Shown here one piece after another: positions 45,536 to 58,094 of a stretch of DNA of 64,000 nucleotides. Position 1 is the first letter of the stretch. Each line of letters opens with the position of its first letter. A program made the position numbers and the translations under genes. Source of the DNA: Telopea speciosissima. Its lineage: Eukaryota > Streptophyta > Magnoliopsida > Proteales > Proteaceae. Below the pieces are notes generated by a model. The model was not told the origin of the DNA. It ran no database searches and saw only the letters and a program-made list of their open reading frames with translations. The stretch covers positions 10,863,307-10,927,306 of the forward strand of contig NC_057920.1 in the NCBI RefSeq assembly GCF_018873765.1, given 5' to 3'.

Positions 45536-46176
45536 ACTAATTCAAGGTACATGGTTTCCATTTGTTGAATATTATTGAATTGTGTAGCAGTTCTTTCTTT
45601 CATGTTTTTGCTTTGCTAATTACATTTTTGATTTCCTTCCCAGAGTCTGGTGGGAAGAGGCCGATTACATTTATTGAGTATTTGAGTGTCTTTTTCATGA
45701 CATTCTTTGGTATGGTTCCCCTCTGAACTGCAAATCTTTTGTTGAATATATTTCTTTCTTTCTTTTTTCTTACCCTACTTTAACTATATAGGTTCTATTT
45801 TGCTTTCTATTGTAATTGCTTATGTTTCTTTGATCAAGATTCGTTGTTTTATTTTTGGTTTTCTAAACTGTGCAAAAGTGGATTTATGAACTTTGGTAAG
45901 TTGAATTAAGGCTTAAGCAATGATGATATACCATTTCATGCTTGAACCATGGATTGGTTTCTGATTTGAATTGCTGAAACTAATTTTACCTTTTGCCAAG
46001 TTTGGGGACATCATTTGTTTTACCTTGTCTAGTTTGGGGAAATTACAGTTCTCTTACTACGAGCAATACAAACTTTTTCTTACCTTGATGGAGATTCTTT
46101 CTTGTTTATTATTTGTAGCCTATTGTTAGTCATATATTTTAAACTAGAAATGCCAAATCAAGGAATCCAAGAAGTT

Positions 46177-47935
46177 TAGATGACTGCTAATGAAGGCGCC
46201 CAAATGATATTAAATGGAGGTGATGGGAATCTGACACTTACAAGTAAGAAGATTGAGGCAAAAGTAGTGTGAGATATGATTACCATGCTTATTGTTAGAA
46301 GAGAATTACCTTTAGTATTTGTTTAGTATCAAGAGTTTAGGGATTTGATTACTTATCTTTACCCACAATTCAGCCCGATTAATAGGAATACCCAATTGGC
46401 TAACATCTTGAGTGGCACAATTGAGAGAGTAAGAGGATTAAGGAATTTTTGAATTCCTTCAATGGTAGGATTTCATAGACCACTGATTTGTGGTTCTCCA
46501 TCACGACTAACTCTTATATTTCTCTCACTTGTCATTATATTGACACAAAATGTGTATTGCATAAGAAATTGCTAAAATTTTGCATCATGCCACCATCACA
46601 CACAGGAGTTAACATAAGTCAAATTGCATAAGAGATGTTATTGGATTAGGGGATTGAGAAGAAATTGTTTTCTATTACTCTAGATAATGCTTTTGCAAGT
46701 CTCTCTTTTATTGATCACTTGAAAAGAAATTTGGTATTGAAGAAGGCTTTAATGTGCGATGATGATTTTTTTCACAACCGATCTTATGCCCATATACGGA
46801 ACCTAATTGTACAAGATGGTTTGAAGGTAATTGATAAATCTGTACAATTAGTTCGATCCAGCATAGCATACGTGAAGGCATCTCAGGCAAGGAAAGTGAA
46901 GTCCCTAGAATGCTGCAAGCATGTGGGTTTATCAAATAAGAAAGGGTTGCATGGAGATGTCACCACAAGGTCGAACTCCACATATCGCATGCTTAATTCT
47001 GCTATCTTCTATAAGAGTGCATTTCATGAAAATTATAGTGAGTGTCCAAACAGTGAGGAATGGTGCAAGGTTGAGCAGCTGATGAAAATTTTGAAGCCTT
47101 TTAATGACATCACCGAGTTGTTATCTAGGTCCAAGTACCCAACAACAAATTTGTAATTTTATAATGTATGGAATGTATATAAGTCTTTGTTGGAAGCGAT
47201 AGTACATGGAGATGACCATATGCAGAAGATGGCACAAGAGATGTAATAGAAGTTTGATATGTATTGGGACTCATATAGCATTATTTTAGCTATTGCAATT
47301 GTATTTGACCCTCGGTACAAGTTAGCCTTCGTTTCATTTGCTTTTGATAAGATAAATAGTCTTGACTCCGGATCAAGGGACAAATTTAAACTTGTAAAAA
47401 CAAGTTTAGAATGACTCTTTGAAGAGTACCGGAGCATGGAGGTGACTGAGGGAGAGGGTGGATTACACTCACATGCTATTGAATTTGATACGGTTGGAGA
47501 TGCATCAGACTGGCAGGCATAAATCATTTTGTTTTTATTTATTTTTTATTATATATTCATTTCAATATATTACATTCTTGATAGTGGTTCTTTATTTTAT
47601 AGGAGCTAATCATGTATGAGAGTACCAATAATACAACAAGACCAGATAAATCTGAATTGGAGTTGTATCTGGATGAGCCAAGCATCATAGATGAAACAAA
47701 GCAGTATGATGTATTGGCCTATTGGAAATCACTAGGAACAAAATATTGTAATCTTTCTCGAATGGCACGGGATGTTTGGCTATTCCGGTATCAACAGTTG
47801 CTTATGAATCCATTTTTAGTGTTGGAGGTAGAGTTATTGACAAATATAGAAATAAGTTATTAACTACAAATGCTGAAGCACTGATTTGCCTCCGAGATTG
47901 GATGTTTGGTGTAGACTTTAGAGGTAGTTTCTGAA
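46177..47935 (+). pseudogene. hAT (RICESLEEPER-like) transposase remnant
   Basis: Pieces in order: an N-terminal stretch NLTLTSKKIEAKVV ... FRDLITYLYPQ; TTDLWFSITTNSYISLT; a main open piece 46665-47156 (TLDNAFA, SYAHIRNLIVQDGLKVID, EEWCKVEQLMKILKPF); WDSYSIILAIAIVFDPRYKL; and the hAT C-terminal dimerisation block near 47604-47930 (ELELYLDEP, VLAYWKSLG, LTTNAEALICLRDWMFG). In-frame stops occur after VFV, after YPTTNL, in QEM and after KTSLE. An intron-like gap lies between about 47520 and 47603. Not functional. Confidence 0.85.
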
Positions 47936-49435
47936 AATTTAATTGTACATTTTGTTGAACTTATATTAACTTCTCTCTTTTTTTTATCATATTCTTATTA
48001 TCTTATATGTACTATTGTTCATTTGTATTTCTTTAAAGTTGAACTAGTTGATGATGCCGATGATTTGACTGATGCTTTAAAAAATGTGTTGTCCGTGAAT
48101 GAGAGCGTTGTAACTAATGATGTTCCAGTACCTTCATAAGGATCTTCAGTTGCTTCTACTACAAGCTGCAAACGTCTTGCCTGACCGGGGGTAAAGCGGT
48201 CATTGCATGCACGGCCCAATCTACGCCGCACAAGCCGCTACTGGCAGCTGCGCCATAGATGGTCTGAACTGTTTTTGTTTTGTAAGAACAGGAGATTGAA
48301 ATGTTTGATTGTGTTATCTAATCTACTTTGAAGCCATAAGACTTCATGAACTTGGATGGAATTAATATCCTTTGGCAGAATTTATGAGATGAATTTTTGG
48401 GTTACAACAGTGACTGCATGATGATAAGGTTCTCAACTGAACATGAGACCTCATCACAACAAATATTCGAAATCCTTCAATTAACAAACTAATTTGTCTA
48501 TTTAGACTTGGGTTGAGAAGAGTACTCCTCACATTTGAAATATATATATGGACATTATTGGACAGATTTGCATCAGTTACAGTTTAATAAAAGGATTGAT
48601 TGTCTTAAGCCCCCAACAAAGAATCAATTTTCGCATTTGCTGCAGCTGACAAGAACTTCATGCAGATGGGTGGACTTATCTTATTAGCCAAAGCAAGAAT
48701 GGAAGTGGGCAAAGACCATATCCCATCACCACAGATCAGACCAGAAGCGACTGCAGGTGCAAATATATCTGCCCTAGCCTTGTTCACTTTTTGCCTAACA
48801 TAGACATGCTGTGGTAGACAAGTGTGATGCCCAGGCCTACCCATAATTGCCCTAGCCTTGTTCACCACAAGGTCCACAAGCTGTAAGACCTGCTAGAACC
48901 CCGCCATGTGATTCCCAGGCCCATGCACCAATTGTGAAGATGGCAAGCATCCCATATGTGGAGGCTAGAGACCAATCAGTAAGCCCACATCGTTTAGAGC
49001 CCGTTTACACTTAAACGGCTCACTAGCCCAAATATGGGTAGCCCAATTAAAGACTGAATATCGATCGACCTAAATAAGACAGCACCATGCCTGCCCAATG
49101 CAAGCCCAAATACTTAAACAGTCGGACAAGGTGTGAAGCCTGCAAAATTGGTGAGGCCCGACCGAGCCTGACCGATTGACACTCCTACTAAGGAATGCCT
49201 AAACTTCACCGGAGAACTAATTTTATTAAAGCATATTTTCTTTTAAGGGGGTTTCATATTGATACCCCTTGCCAAAGGATCTATAATTTTATTTTTTCTA
49301 CTTAAAGTATAGTACATTTTTTTCTTTCTAAAAAAGGTAAATAATATTTTTTCACGTGTATACTCTTGCACTATATAAAGCGTGAAATTATAAAAATATC
49401 TTATGTAGGTATTTGTACCATGGATTTATTAATCA

Positions 49436-49660
49436 GAATCGGGAGTCCTATCAATCCTTGCTGATATCAATACGGATCGGCCAGATCGATCTATATCAGA
49501 CCAATTCCAGATCAGAAAACCAATTTTTAACCTAAAATCTTTATATTTTTGCTAACTTATCAAAACCATGACGATCTAGTATCAGTAGACATGACTGATA
49601 CAGATACATATCGACCGATACATCTGATACGATACCAATACCTAAATCCCTGATTTATAC
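49436..49660. repeat. TATCGG-family foldback repeat
   Basis: The left part has GATATCAATACGGATCGGCC, the right part CATATCGACCGATACATC. This is the same family as 1195-1372. No target duplication is evident. Confidence 0.5.
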
Positions 49661-50233
49661 ATGACTCGATAACCAACTTGATAAAACTTTTGCTTGTCAA
49701 TTATCTAACATGGATCGGGTACTGTTTAGGCACCTAGTATTCAACCCACCCAAGCATAAATTTTGAAAATGCATCAACATCAAGTTTGTTAGGAACAAAC
49801 CTTTCCGTCTAATCACTCAAGCTCTTAGGTTGAACATTTTAATATAATAGCAAAGCCACGAGACCCACAACTATCAATAAATTCACTCAATATTTATATG
49901 TACGGCCACTTAAAGATCTTAAAATGACTTCATATATCAGGTGGACCTCTTCACCTAAGTGCTTAAGTTTTTGGGTTAAATTTCTCAAATTATTTTCGAT
50001 AACTTAAGCTTTTGAGTTAGATATTTCAACAAAGTTGGCTGTGGTACATATAGTAGATCTCCATTATTAACTCGACCGACCAAATCAGTACCCTGTAACT
50101 GTACCAAACTTCTAATGTTATGACCATATTTATTAGACAAAGCTTGATTCAATTGACTTTTATAATCAAGTTTTTTTCCTTTACAACAAAGCCAAAATTG
50201 GAAGACTTGGTCCGCTTTAAAAATTGGGAAATA

Positions 50234-50387
50234 GTTTTCTATCTGGGAGTGTGGCCTACGTCAGCACTCCCATGAGTCTATCTTTCTCTTCCTCAAAATA
50301 AAGGGGCAGAGGTATCTTTTCATATGAGAAGAGAGAGATAGACTCATGGGAGTGTAGGGGTAGGCTACACTCCCGGATAGAGCCAAC
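50234..50387. repeat. MITE with GGGAGTGT / CTCATGGGAGTG arms
   Basis: Arms of about 58 bases: TTTCTATCTGGGAGTGTGG and CACTCCCATGAGTCTATC on the left are mirrored on the right. A partial second copy (TCCCATGAGTCTATCTC) follows at 50388-50410. It is the same family as 51461-51600 and 22926-22990. Confidence 0.78.
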
Positions 50388-51027
50388 ATTCCCATGAGTC
50401 TATCTCATGGCGTAGTCTATTTTTCATTCGCCACATGTAGACCTCTCAACCGTTGTAATTCTATCTCTCTCTCTTCATTGAACTAATCCATTATTGTCAC
50501 TGGTGAGCATGCCTAGACTGCTAGACATCTACTCAGGGGGCAGAAACATCATCTTACAGTGCACTGTGAGATTTTAGTAGAGATCTTTTTCCCTTAATAG
50601 ATTTTAAGGTCGCTTAATTTTAATAAATTTTTTTTTTCACCAAAAACAAAAAATCCGCCCTTTGACACCCATGATACATACACTATACCTAATACCATTA
50701 ATTCATATTTTAATATTAAACTAAATTAAGGTTATAAAAAAATAAAGAAATAAACTAAATTAAGATCCAGGTGGACCCACCCAACATGGATAACACACAC
50801 AAGCACATGGGATTGTAATAATATGGATCGCTTAAAAATGTGAAATCCCACGCGTGATGTATGAGATAAGCCGTCGTTTTCAAGCTTAGAGAGCACACGT
50901 AGCAGTGTTCTCATATTACACGTGCCGTTCTTAAGGCACTACACGTATCTTGTACTCTTGTATAGACACGTAATCCTTGTATTGCTCATGTGGTATTATA
51001 TCGTACAAGGCTAATAAGTCACGATGG

Positions 51028-51105
51028 TCCCTAAACAACAACAATAACAATAATCATCACCTTATCTCAACTAAATAGGATCGACTACATCGATCTCAAG
51101 AGTTC
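51028..51105 (-). mobile_element. RTE LINE 3' end scrap
   Basis: CAACAACAATAACAATAATC, then CCTTATCTCAACTAAATAGG and ATCGACTACATCGATCTCAAG. It is a diverged copy of the RTE end seen at 18194-18645. Confidence 0.6.
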
Positions 51106-51129
51106 ATGACACTAATAGAATTACAAGAA

Positions 51130-51245
51130 GTAGAAGGGGTCAGCTCAGTTGGCAAAAGATCAAATCCTCAAATAAGAAGTCATGAATTCAAACCACCTTG
51201 GGGGCTGGGGCCTATCCCCATCCCCTATCCCCGCTCTATTTTGAA
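51130..51245 (+). mobile_element. tRNA-derived SINE
   Basis: An A-box-like TCAGCTCAGTTGGC and a B-box-like GAATTCAAACC lie at tRNA spacing, followed by a pyrimidine-rich body with repeated CCTATCCCC. The tRNA stems do not pair well, so it is not a tRNA gene. Confidence 0.55.
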
Positions 51246-51460
51246 GTTATTGTAAACTATGGGAAATGGTTGCCAAGATGCCAGTGTGGGGATTCTATTG
51301 CAAATTTACACCATAATGGTGTGGGAGACTAATAATGGGACACAAATGATCTAGATAAAAAAAGAATAAAAATATGTATGAGAATGTAATAGTACATTGG
51401 TATTGTGAGAAACTATTTTGGTATTGTGAGAAACTATTTTTTTTATGGTAAAAAAACTAT

Positions 51461-51600
51461 ATCTTGGAGTGTGGACCACACCAGCACTCTCGTGAGTCTA
51501 TCTCTCTTCTCCCCATATGTAAAGACACCTCTGCCCCTTGTTTTGAGGAGGAGAGAGATAGGCATACAAGAGTGCAGGCGTAGGCCACACTCCCAGACAG
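51461..51600. repeat. MITE with GGGAGTGT arms, 8-9 bp target duplication
   Basis: ATCTTGGAGTGTGGACCACAC on the left and GGCCACACTCCCAGACAG on the right are inverted. The flanks share AAAACTAT (51453-51460 and 51601-51608). A 22-bp direct repeat (TTGGTATTGTGAGAAACTATTTT, two copies) lies just upstream at 51394-51440. Confidence 0.72.
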
Positions 51601-51645
51601 AAAACTATTTCTCTTTTTTTTTTTTTCTATCTACTTAATGGAAAA

Positions 51646-51818
51646 AAGAATGCCACTTGATCGCGCAACGCGGTGTGTACCTGCGCCTAGACACAGCTGC
51701 GCTTGAAATGATCGGCACACACCCTGGAAAGGACCAGGGGTGCACCAGTCATTTTGCACGCAGTTGTGTTTGGGCGCAAGTACAGGCCACATTGCGCAAC
51801 TAGGTGGCATTCTTTCTC
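51646..51818. repeat. MITE with AAGAATGCCAC ends, 8-bp target duplication
   Basis: AAAGAATGCCACTTGATCGCG on the left pairs with AAAGAATGCCACCTAGTTGCG read inward from the right. TACTTAAT flanks it on both sides (about 51632-51639 and 51823-51830). The inner words CCTGCGCC and GGGCGCAAGTAC also mirror each other. Confidence 0.78.
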
Positions 51819-51829
51819 CCATACTTAAT

Positions 51830-53380
51830 TATGTAGTTTGTTACTTTTTAGTTGGAAAAAAGATCCCCACAACACAGGAATATAGATTCCTTTACATGAT
51901 ACTCTCAGGCTATATTTGGAAACCAAGAAAACAGAAGAAAAACATAAGAAAACAAAAAGAAGAGGGTTTCTGTGTACAATCGCTTAAAGAACGAAAACTT
52001 CGTAAATAGGGAGGTGGGTTTTGATATTTTAAGAAAAGCTTTTAATACATTTGTTTTTAAATATAATCTTGTATCATACACAACCATACATGAAACCTTT
52101 TGCTAAACAAAAATCATGATGAGATAATAATTGATTAGGCCGAGTTTATGTCCACCCACGGCCATACAAATATCTCACTAATCATTATTAATGAGATTGA
52201 TAATTATCTATTCATTTAAAACCTTATCTAAGAAAAACAAAGGATGGGTTTGTCGACCGGATCATTCCAAAATTTAGAAAAAAAATTGCAAGGTTGAAGC
52301 ATCTATTTGGTCCCTTTTACTTGAACCCACCGCTTTTGTCTTCCCCTTTTTGGCGCATATATATGGTCTCTCAAGTCCACCTTTATGTCAAAACTAAATC
52401 CTCCTTCCTCCTAAGTGCATGATTTATACTGAAAATATAAATATAAATAAGTAGAAACAATATCATAAATATATTCCAAATGCTTATACTTACAATAAAT
52501 AGTCTTTTATTTAGGGTATACCTACCAATTTCAACATCGTGTCATTATTTGAATTAGGAACATGGTCCATCGATAAGCTCTAGCATTAGGTTAACACTAC
52601 CTATTTTTTAAATTAGAAACTTTTTTATTTTTTCTTGTTGATGTGATTGAAAATTGAAACCTTGGATTTAAAGGTGAAGCATGGAATTGGGATGGTGGTT
52701 AGATAGCTGAAACCATTGACTTGTAGACTGAGAGCTATGAAGTTGCTTCTCATTACCCTCTTGTGATCTGTTCAAATCTCAAATCAAACCACACTTTAAC
52801 TTTTGTTGTTTAACTATTAAAATTGAACTATGATTCCATGCAAGGTGAAAATAAGAATCAAGAAATAAAGATATTTATTTTTTGTAGATCCAAGATTTTT
52901 AGAATATTTAAGAGAAATTATTAGCGCCACCCCTGAGTCATCATGTTATTTTAATGCAATTTCACTAAGTATCAAAATATCAAATATGTGTGTCTTGCAC
53001 CATTGTAAAGCCAATGAGAACACACGTAGGGGCATCCAACAAGTGTGGGATTTTTTATTTTACAAGAAATAGGATAGTCATTTCGCCCTTCCTTTGTTTG
53101 GGCGCAAGCAACATGCAGCCTAGTAGCTTTCTTTTTCCTATATTTAAGTAATACTCGCACATCCCAGGCCCAGAGATCATTCCTGCACAAACAATTTCAC
53201 CCTTCCCATGTTGAAACCGATTGATTATGTAGTTGGTTTGTACCATTTGGGTGGCCATCAGTTTGCTACCTTCTTTAAACGTTTAACTAACTAGCTGGAT
53301 CAGTCTTAGTTTTTTTTAATCACGTCAGTTGGTCTAATCGATGCAGTCGATAGTTGACACCCTTACTTGCCAAACTTATT
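51830..53380. other. Gene-free stretch with one degenerate MITE
   Basis: AT-rich, no coding resemblance. A degenerate foldback (about 52985-53120) shares words such as GGGCATCCAACA with 55950-56095. A right-hand hAT-like end, GTTGACACCCTTAC, lies at about 53352-53365. Confidence 0.45.
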
Positions 53381-53389
53381 GGATAAATA

Positions 53390-53525
53390 TTTTTTGTGGG
53401 GAAAGCGAAATGATCGCCTATCCCCACAAAAGGGGGTGATGACTGTCATATTGATGCTATCGCGTGCATTTCCGTGTGTATTTCTATTGGCCCTCGCACA
53501 CGCTCTCTTCCACAGAGAACTTTTG
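53390..53525. repeat. Mutator-like MITE, TTCTCTGTGG ends
   Basis: TTTTTTGTGGGGAAAGCG on the left pairs with AGTTCTCTGTGGAAGAG read inward from the right. The end sequences match the copies at 40021-40183 and 61463-61565. It is followed by an A/T-rich homopolymer run. Confidence 0.55.
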
Positions 53526-53736
53526 CCTAATTTTATTTTTTTTTTTTTTTTTTTTGGGTGGTGGAGCCCTACCCGTAACCTTTTAATCAATGTTTACCGT
53601 TTAGTGTATTAGTCAATGCTGGGTTAGCTACCTACCTTCTGACAGTACATGAAAGCCACCTTATTGCTACCAACATCACTGAAAAATAATGGTAGATATT
53701 TTCCACATAATTTCACACATAAAAAGACTAAGAATC

Positions 53737-53830
53737 CAGGCTGACGTGTTAAAGTGGATAAGCATTGGCCCACACAAGCTGCCAAGCGTCGCAAGTTTCA
53801 AATCCCTTCGTTAAAACAATTCAAAATCCA
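53737..53830 (+). repeat. Possible SINE relic
   Basis: GGCTGACGTGTTAAAGTGG could be an A-box region and CGCAAGTTTCAAATCCC a B box at suitable spacing, followed by an A-rich end. Weak, and no flanking duplication was seen. Confidence 0.35.
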
Positions 53831-53929
53831 AACTCAAAAGAAAGTCTTTACCATGTCAGCCCTACTTCATTTCGTCAATAAAGTACACGTCAGATCAACC
53901 TTTTAAGTTAACGCGTCACGATCACGTAA

Positions 53930-54350
53930 GCATTATTAAATACTTCCACGTGTCTTCTTAATGTAATGGTATAAACTATAAACGTCTTACTTTAAGCCAC
54001 GTGTTTTTATAGGGCGGTACCGTACAGGACCCTATAGCGAATGGAGGATGAAGAATGGAGACAGAAGCAACCACGCAAGAGGACCCCAATTAAGCAAAAC
54101 GGGGCCTGTTAGGTGGCGGCTGTCGGGGTGGGCCCAACTCCAAACTCCTGAGAAATCGTTCTCTGACCCGTTTTTCGTTTTCCGTTTTCCGTTTCCCGTT
54201 TTAAACTCGTTTTTGTGTTTCACGGCGTTAATTGACCGTTGAAGTTTTGGCGCGCTAAAACTTTTGAAGTGTGAACCGCTGAACCGTGAAGAGGTTAACC
54301 GCTAACGTAACGTCTCTTGGCGCCGCCGTCCGACTGCTCGTATGTAGGTA
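53930..54350. promoter_or_regulatory. Orphan promoter-like island with G-boxes and E2F-like sites
   Basis: The island has CACGTG cores in CCACGTGTC (about 53947) and CCACGTG (about 53998), a TATA-like CTATAAAAA on the minus strand at about 54013-54005, an E2F-like TTTTGGCGCGC (about 54245) and GGCGCC (about 54318). It is GC-richer than its surroundings and has no repeats. No gene follows within 1 kb on either side that I can recognise. Confidence 0.35.
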
Positions 54351-54469
54351 AACGTCTGCATCACGGTCGCCCGGTGTTACCCTTTATTACCGGATACTGA
54401 TTTAGATTGGCTAGCCAATAGTCAAACCCGTTCTAGAATCAGATTTGAATCTCCCTCCCTGAGTTTTAG

Positions 54470-54712
54470 GAATTGGTATCGGTTAGAAGATCGGTCTCGA
54501 CTGATACAGATCTGAATTATATCGTGTCGGTCTGGATCGAACAGATTTACCCCTGATTTTCATTTAGGAATAGGTTTTTTTTTACCCTTTTACAGTTTGG
54601 CATATAGTGATCCACCGATATGGGATCGTCTCAGAATTATGATTGACCTCCACCGATATTGATCTGATCTAGATGAATCCTCTGACCTACTACCGATCCC
54701 TAGAATCGTAGT
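54470..54712. repeat. TATCGG-family repeat
   Basis: GGTATCGGTTAGAAGATCGG, then CCACCGATATTGATCTG. It carries the same words in inverted order as the other TATCGG copies. Confidence 0.45.
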
Positions 54713-57700
54713 CCCCTCCACCTAAGTTGTTAATATGGAATCAGAAAGGCAAATTAGCATGATGGACTCCTCTTGTCCAAAACAAATTGAATCGACCGAT
54801 TAAAACACATAACTTATCCCATTTAATTGGTAAATGGGACGGTTTTAGGAGCTGGTTTTGAGATACTTTAATAAATGGGACAGAATGGTTCTAAGACTGG
54901 TTTCCAACAATTCTTGAATTGAAGTACTAATAAGCTACTAATTAGAACCGAAACCGCCAGAACCCGTTTAAGATGTATGTTTAAATTAGTTAATACTTAA
55001 TACTAATAAATTATAAGGATTATATTATAATTGCAAAGAAAAAATTAATGTTTGATTATTTATTTGTTGAGGAATTCAAATTTTGAATAATTATTTGTAT
55101 ACGTAGGAATCTTTGACTCAGTGAACTGTCTTAAGTGCTAAACCCATTGAGGAACAAGAACCAGATCGATTATCTTAAATGGGATCAGATCCTAATTTTG
55201 GAACCATTTAAAAAATGGAAAAATTATAGGATTGGTCCTGTGGAACTGATTAAAATCCATCCCAATTATCTATAACCGTCCCAATCGAAAATCTTACGTC
55301 CACCCAAAATAAAAGAAAAAGAGATTTTCTTATTGACACCTTTTAAAATATCAAGTAATTTATAATTTTACTATTTTACTATTTTACATCTAGGTCTTCA
55401 CATAAATGTGCCCCAAGATATATTTTTTTTTTCGGATGAAATGTGCCCCAAGATTTGACTAAGATCGAAATGCAGTTTCATACAACAGTGGTCTTTTGAT
55501 GCCATTGGATCATATCACTCTTTAGTGTTCTTTAAAGTTTTCTTTTTAAAAAATGCAAGTAGTACTTTGATTTAATCCATAGGGATTCCCATCCATCCAG
55601 TAAACCACTGAACCTGCATGTGGACCATATTCCTGATTGTTATGTTCCATGTTACAAAAGTGGATCTGCTTCTGCGACCATTAACAAGCTAGTGTCTAGG
55701 ATTTTCATCTTATCAAGTATGGTGCACTGTCCACTGCATCAGATGGTGACCACTGTACTTGGGAGGATAAAAATCCAATTCTCAAGTGTGGTGCATCGTT
55801 TGATGCACTTTAAAGGTGCACTGCACTTGAGAGGATAAAAATTGTACTGTCTTCAGCAAAAGAATAACTTATGAACCAAAGATTGAACCATGACAATCAA
55901 AAATATCTTAACTTTGTGAGGGAGATCAGTAGCACACTGTGTGGCCCTCCTTTACTGTGGGGATAAATGAGAGCATATGCAAGGGCATCCAACATGGATG
56001 GAATTTTTCATTTCACGGGGGTGGGGCATTCACCCTTCCTGTGTCTGCATGCTGGTGCTATGTAGCCTCACAACTTTCTTTTTTTCCCCCTTTACCTTTC
56101 AAGTGATTGAAATCTATAGGTGGCCAAAAAATATTCATTAGATGTTCCCCATTGGACATTGTTTCAAGAATCGAGATCCAAACCCAATCCCGGTTCTGGC
56201 TGATCTAGCTCGTTCTATTCTTATATAGAAAAACCCTAAATGACATTAAAACACTGAACTCAGAGCTGATTCAGACCAATTCCAATGGAACCAGAACTTG
56301 ATTCCGTGCTTTTATATCTCGCATTTGGGGAAGGTTTCCCACAATGTTAAGGAATTCTCTCATGCCAATTGCCACACCAATGATAAAATAAAAAATAATA
56401 TAATATATATGAAGGACAATCTATGAGAGTAAAAACAGGAAAAAAAAATAACCCACGTGAGAAAACATTAAGGATGATGGTGGCAAGAAAAAGGCGGCAG
56501 AGAATCCGGCTTCCTCCATGGGGTAGCTCACCAAATTTAAGTTTTCATCCGTTGCTTTGTAATACGGACTATTAATTCATATTAGTTTACGGTAATTAAA
56601 TATATAATATTTGACTTAATTTTTCTTAATTCCATGTACTGCCCCCAAAAAGAATCACAAAAAACAAATAATTTTCACACCATAAAATAAACTTCGTTTA
56701 AAAATAAGTTTGAAAAATACCTCAATTAAAGGTCGTGGTAGCGTGATTTGGACACAATGGAGGGGCACTCCAGAGATTTTCGATAGATTCCTCCTAATTA
56801 AAAAATTAAATATGTTCAAATTACTATGTTTAGTTAATAATTAAGATAATTAATACTGTAACAGATCAGAAGCAGATTGAACAGACAAGTATACAAGATT
56901 ACATTACAAGTCAAGTCATTAGATACCAAGGACAATATTTCAATCTATTTTTTTCCCTAGAGAGAAAAACTCAAACATCCCGTTCGAAAATTTTGTAGTC
57001 CAATGTGAAAGTTCCTACATCCAGTTCCACCAAAATCCCAAATGGTCTAGCAAACTTGTATCAAAAGTTGGCCCGAACTGGTAGAAGTTCGAAATTGGGT
57101 TTAAATGCGTCAGCCTTAAGCAACGATTAATTAATAATTGTATAGTATTAGTGCAATGTGGTGGTTCGACGGTTGCCCAATTGGGATTGACTGGATACTG
57201 TTATTGACCAATAACTAACCATTTATAGTTTGACTAGTCTGTTTAAGAATCTTTTATAGCTCAATTAGTCAATTAACCTGTTAAAAGCTCGATTTTAGCT
57301 TGTTAGACCCCAATTACCTTGAGCTTGATTATGTATCGTTAATCTATCGGCCAATTAAAAATATGTCTATTCCTTGGCCTATGAATTAAATTACCTAAAT
57401 GACCAGAAAATGATGCGGTCCATGCGGGGGCTTAAATTAATGGGGACCTGATTATATCCCGATCAAACTAGACCAGCCCAACCGATTAACACCCCTATCT
57501 GGATGGTTTTGGAATTAGTTAGGAATTTCAAATTTCGAGCGAAATTCGTAACTAATCCCATGCAAGAGGTGTTAATTGATCAGGTCTGACTGAACCAGAC
57601 CCGGCCCAACTGTTTAACTGTGGGTTCGATTCCAATTCTTGAATCCATGGTGGAAAGCTAAAACGGTTCACCGTAGGATCCCAACTATCCTCAAGGCCTT

Positions 57701-57780
57701 AAAATAGTAAAACAACCAGTCATGATAAGTTTGTTTTTACAAAGTCATAACTGGTTTTCTGTACAGGTAGATCAGTACCG
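54712..57780. other. Gene-free stretch upstream of the JINGUBANG-like gene
   Basis: AT-rich with low-copy hAT-like ends (GGGTGTTAATCGG-type sequence near 57490 and 57560). A degenerate foldback lies at about 55950-56095. No coding resemblance. Confidence 0.45.
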
Positions 57781-57781
57781 T

Positions 57782-57790
57782 ACACGTGTC
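57782..57790 (+). promoter_or_regulatory. G-box / ABRE-like element ACACGTGTC
   Basis: A CACGTG palindrome stands 34 bases before the TATA box and about 310 bases upstream of the JINGUBANG-like ATG. G-boxes bind bZIP and bHLH factors and are found in light- and ABA-responsive promoters; which applies here is unknown. Confidence 0.5.
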
Positions 57791-57824
57791 AAGATTTTAA
57801 CTGTCCAGATTTCTTGAGGTGGTT

Positions 57825-57834
57825 TATATAAATA
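57825..57834 (+). promoter_or_regulatory. TATA box of the JINGUBANG-like gene
   Basis: TATATAAATA stands in a promoter-like setting, followed by CCAATCACCAATC. Transcription would start near 57855-57865, giving an untranslated leader of about 230-240 bases. Confidence 0.65.
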
Positions 57835-58094
57835 AAACCTCACCAATCACCAATCTCTGAGTTTTAGTTCTTTCGTTCATTTTTACCCTTTTTTTCGGGT
57901 TTTCCTGACAGTAATCTATCGGCTCTCCGTATTTGCGTCGAAGCTTTCGGCTTTCTTGTGTTCTAAGTTTCGTCTTCATTCCCCCTTTTATCGTTAATTA
58001 AATACAGACTCTTCTTCTCCATTTTCATCTTCAACCTTTAGGGTTCGCCTTCCTTTCGTCCTTTCTTTTTTTATGAGGAACGTTTAGGTAGAGA

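Larger units (their letters stand above)
44860..49187 (+). mobile_element. hAT transposon, complete ends, decayed
   Basis: A 4.3-kb element with terminal inverted repeats TAGAGGTGTCAAT (44860-44872) and, read inward, TAGGAGTGTCAAT (49175-49187). The flanks ATAAGGGA (44852-44859) and CTAAGGAA (49188-49195) agree at 6 of 8 bases, an old hAT duplication. Subterminal regions repeat GGCCCGACCGA-like words. The interior holds a hAT (RICESLEEPER-like, BED-type) transposase in pieces (46177-47935) and a MITE scrap (45440-45535). It is inactive. Confidence 0.85.
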
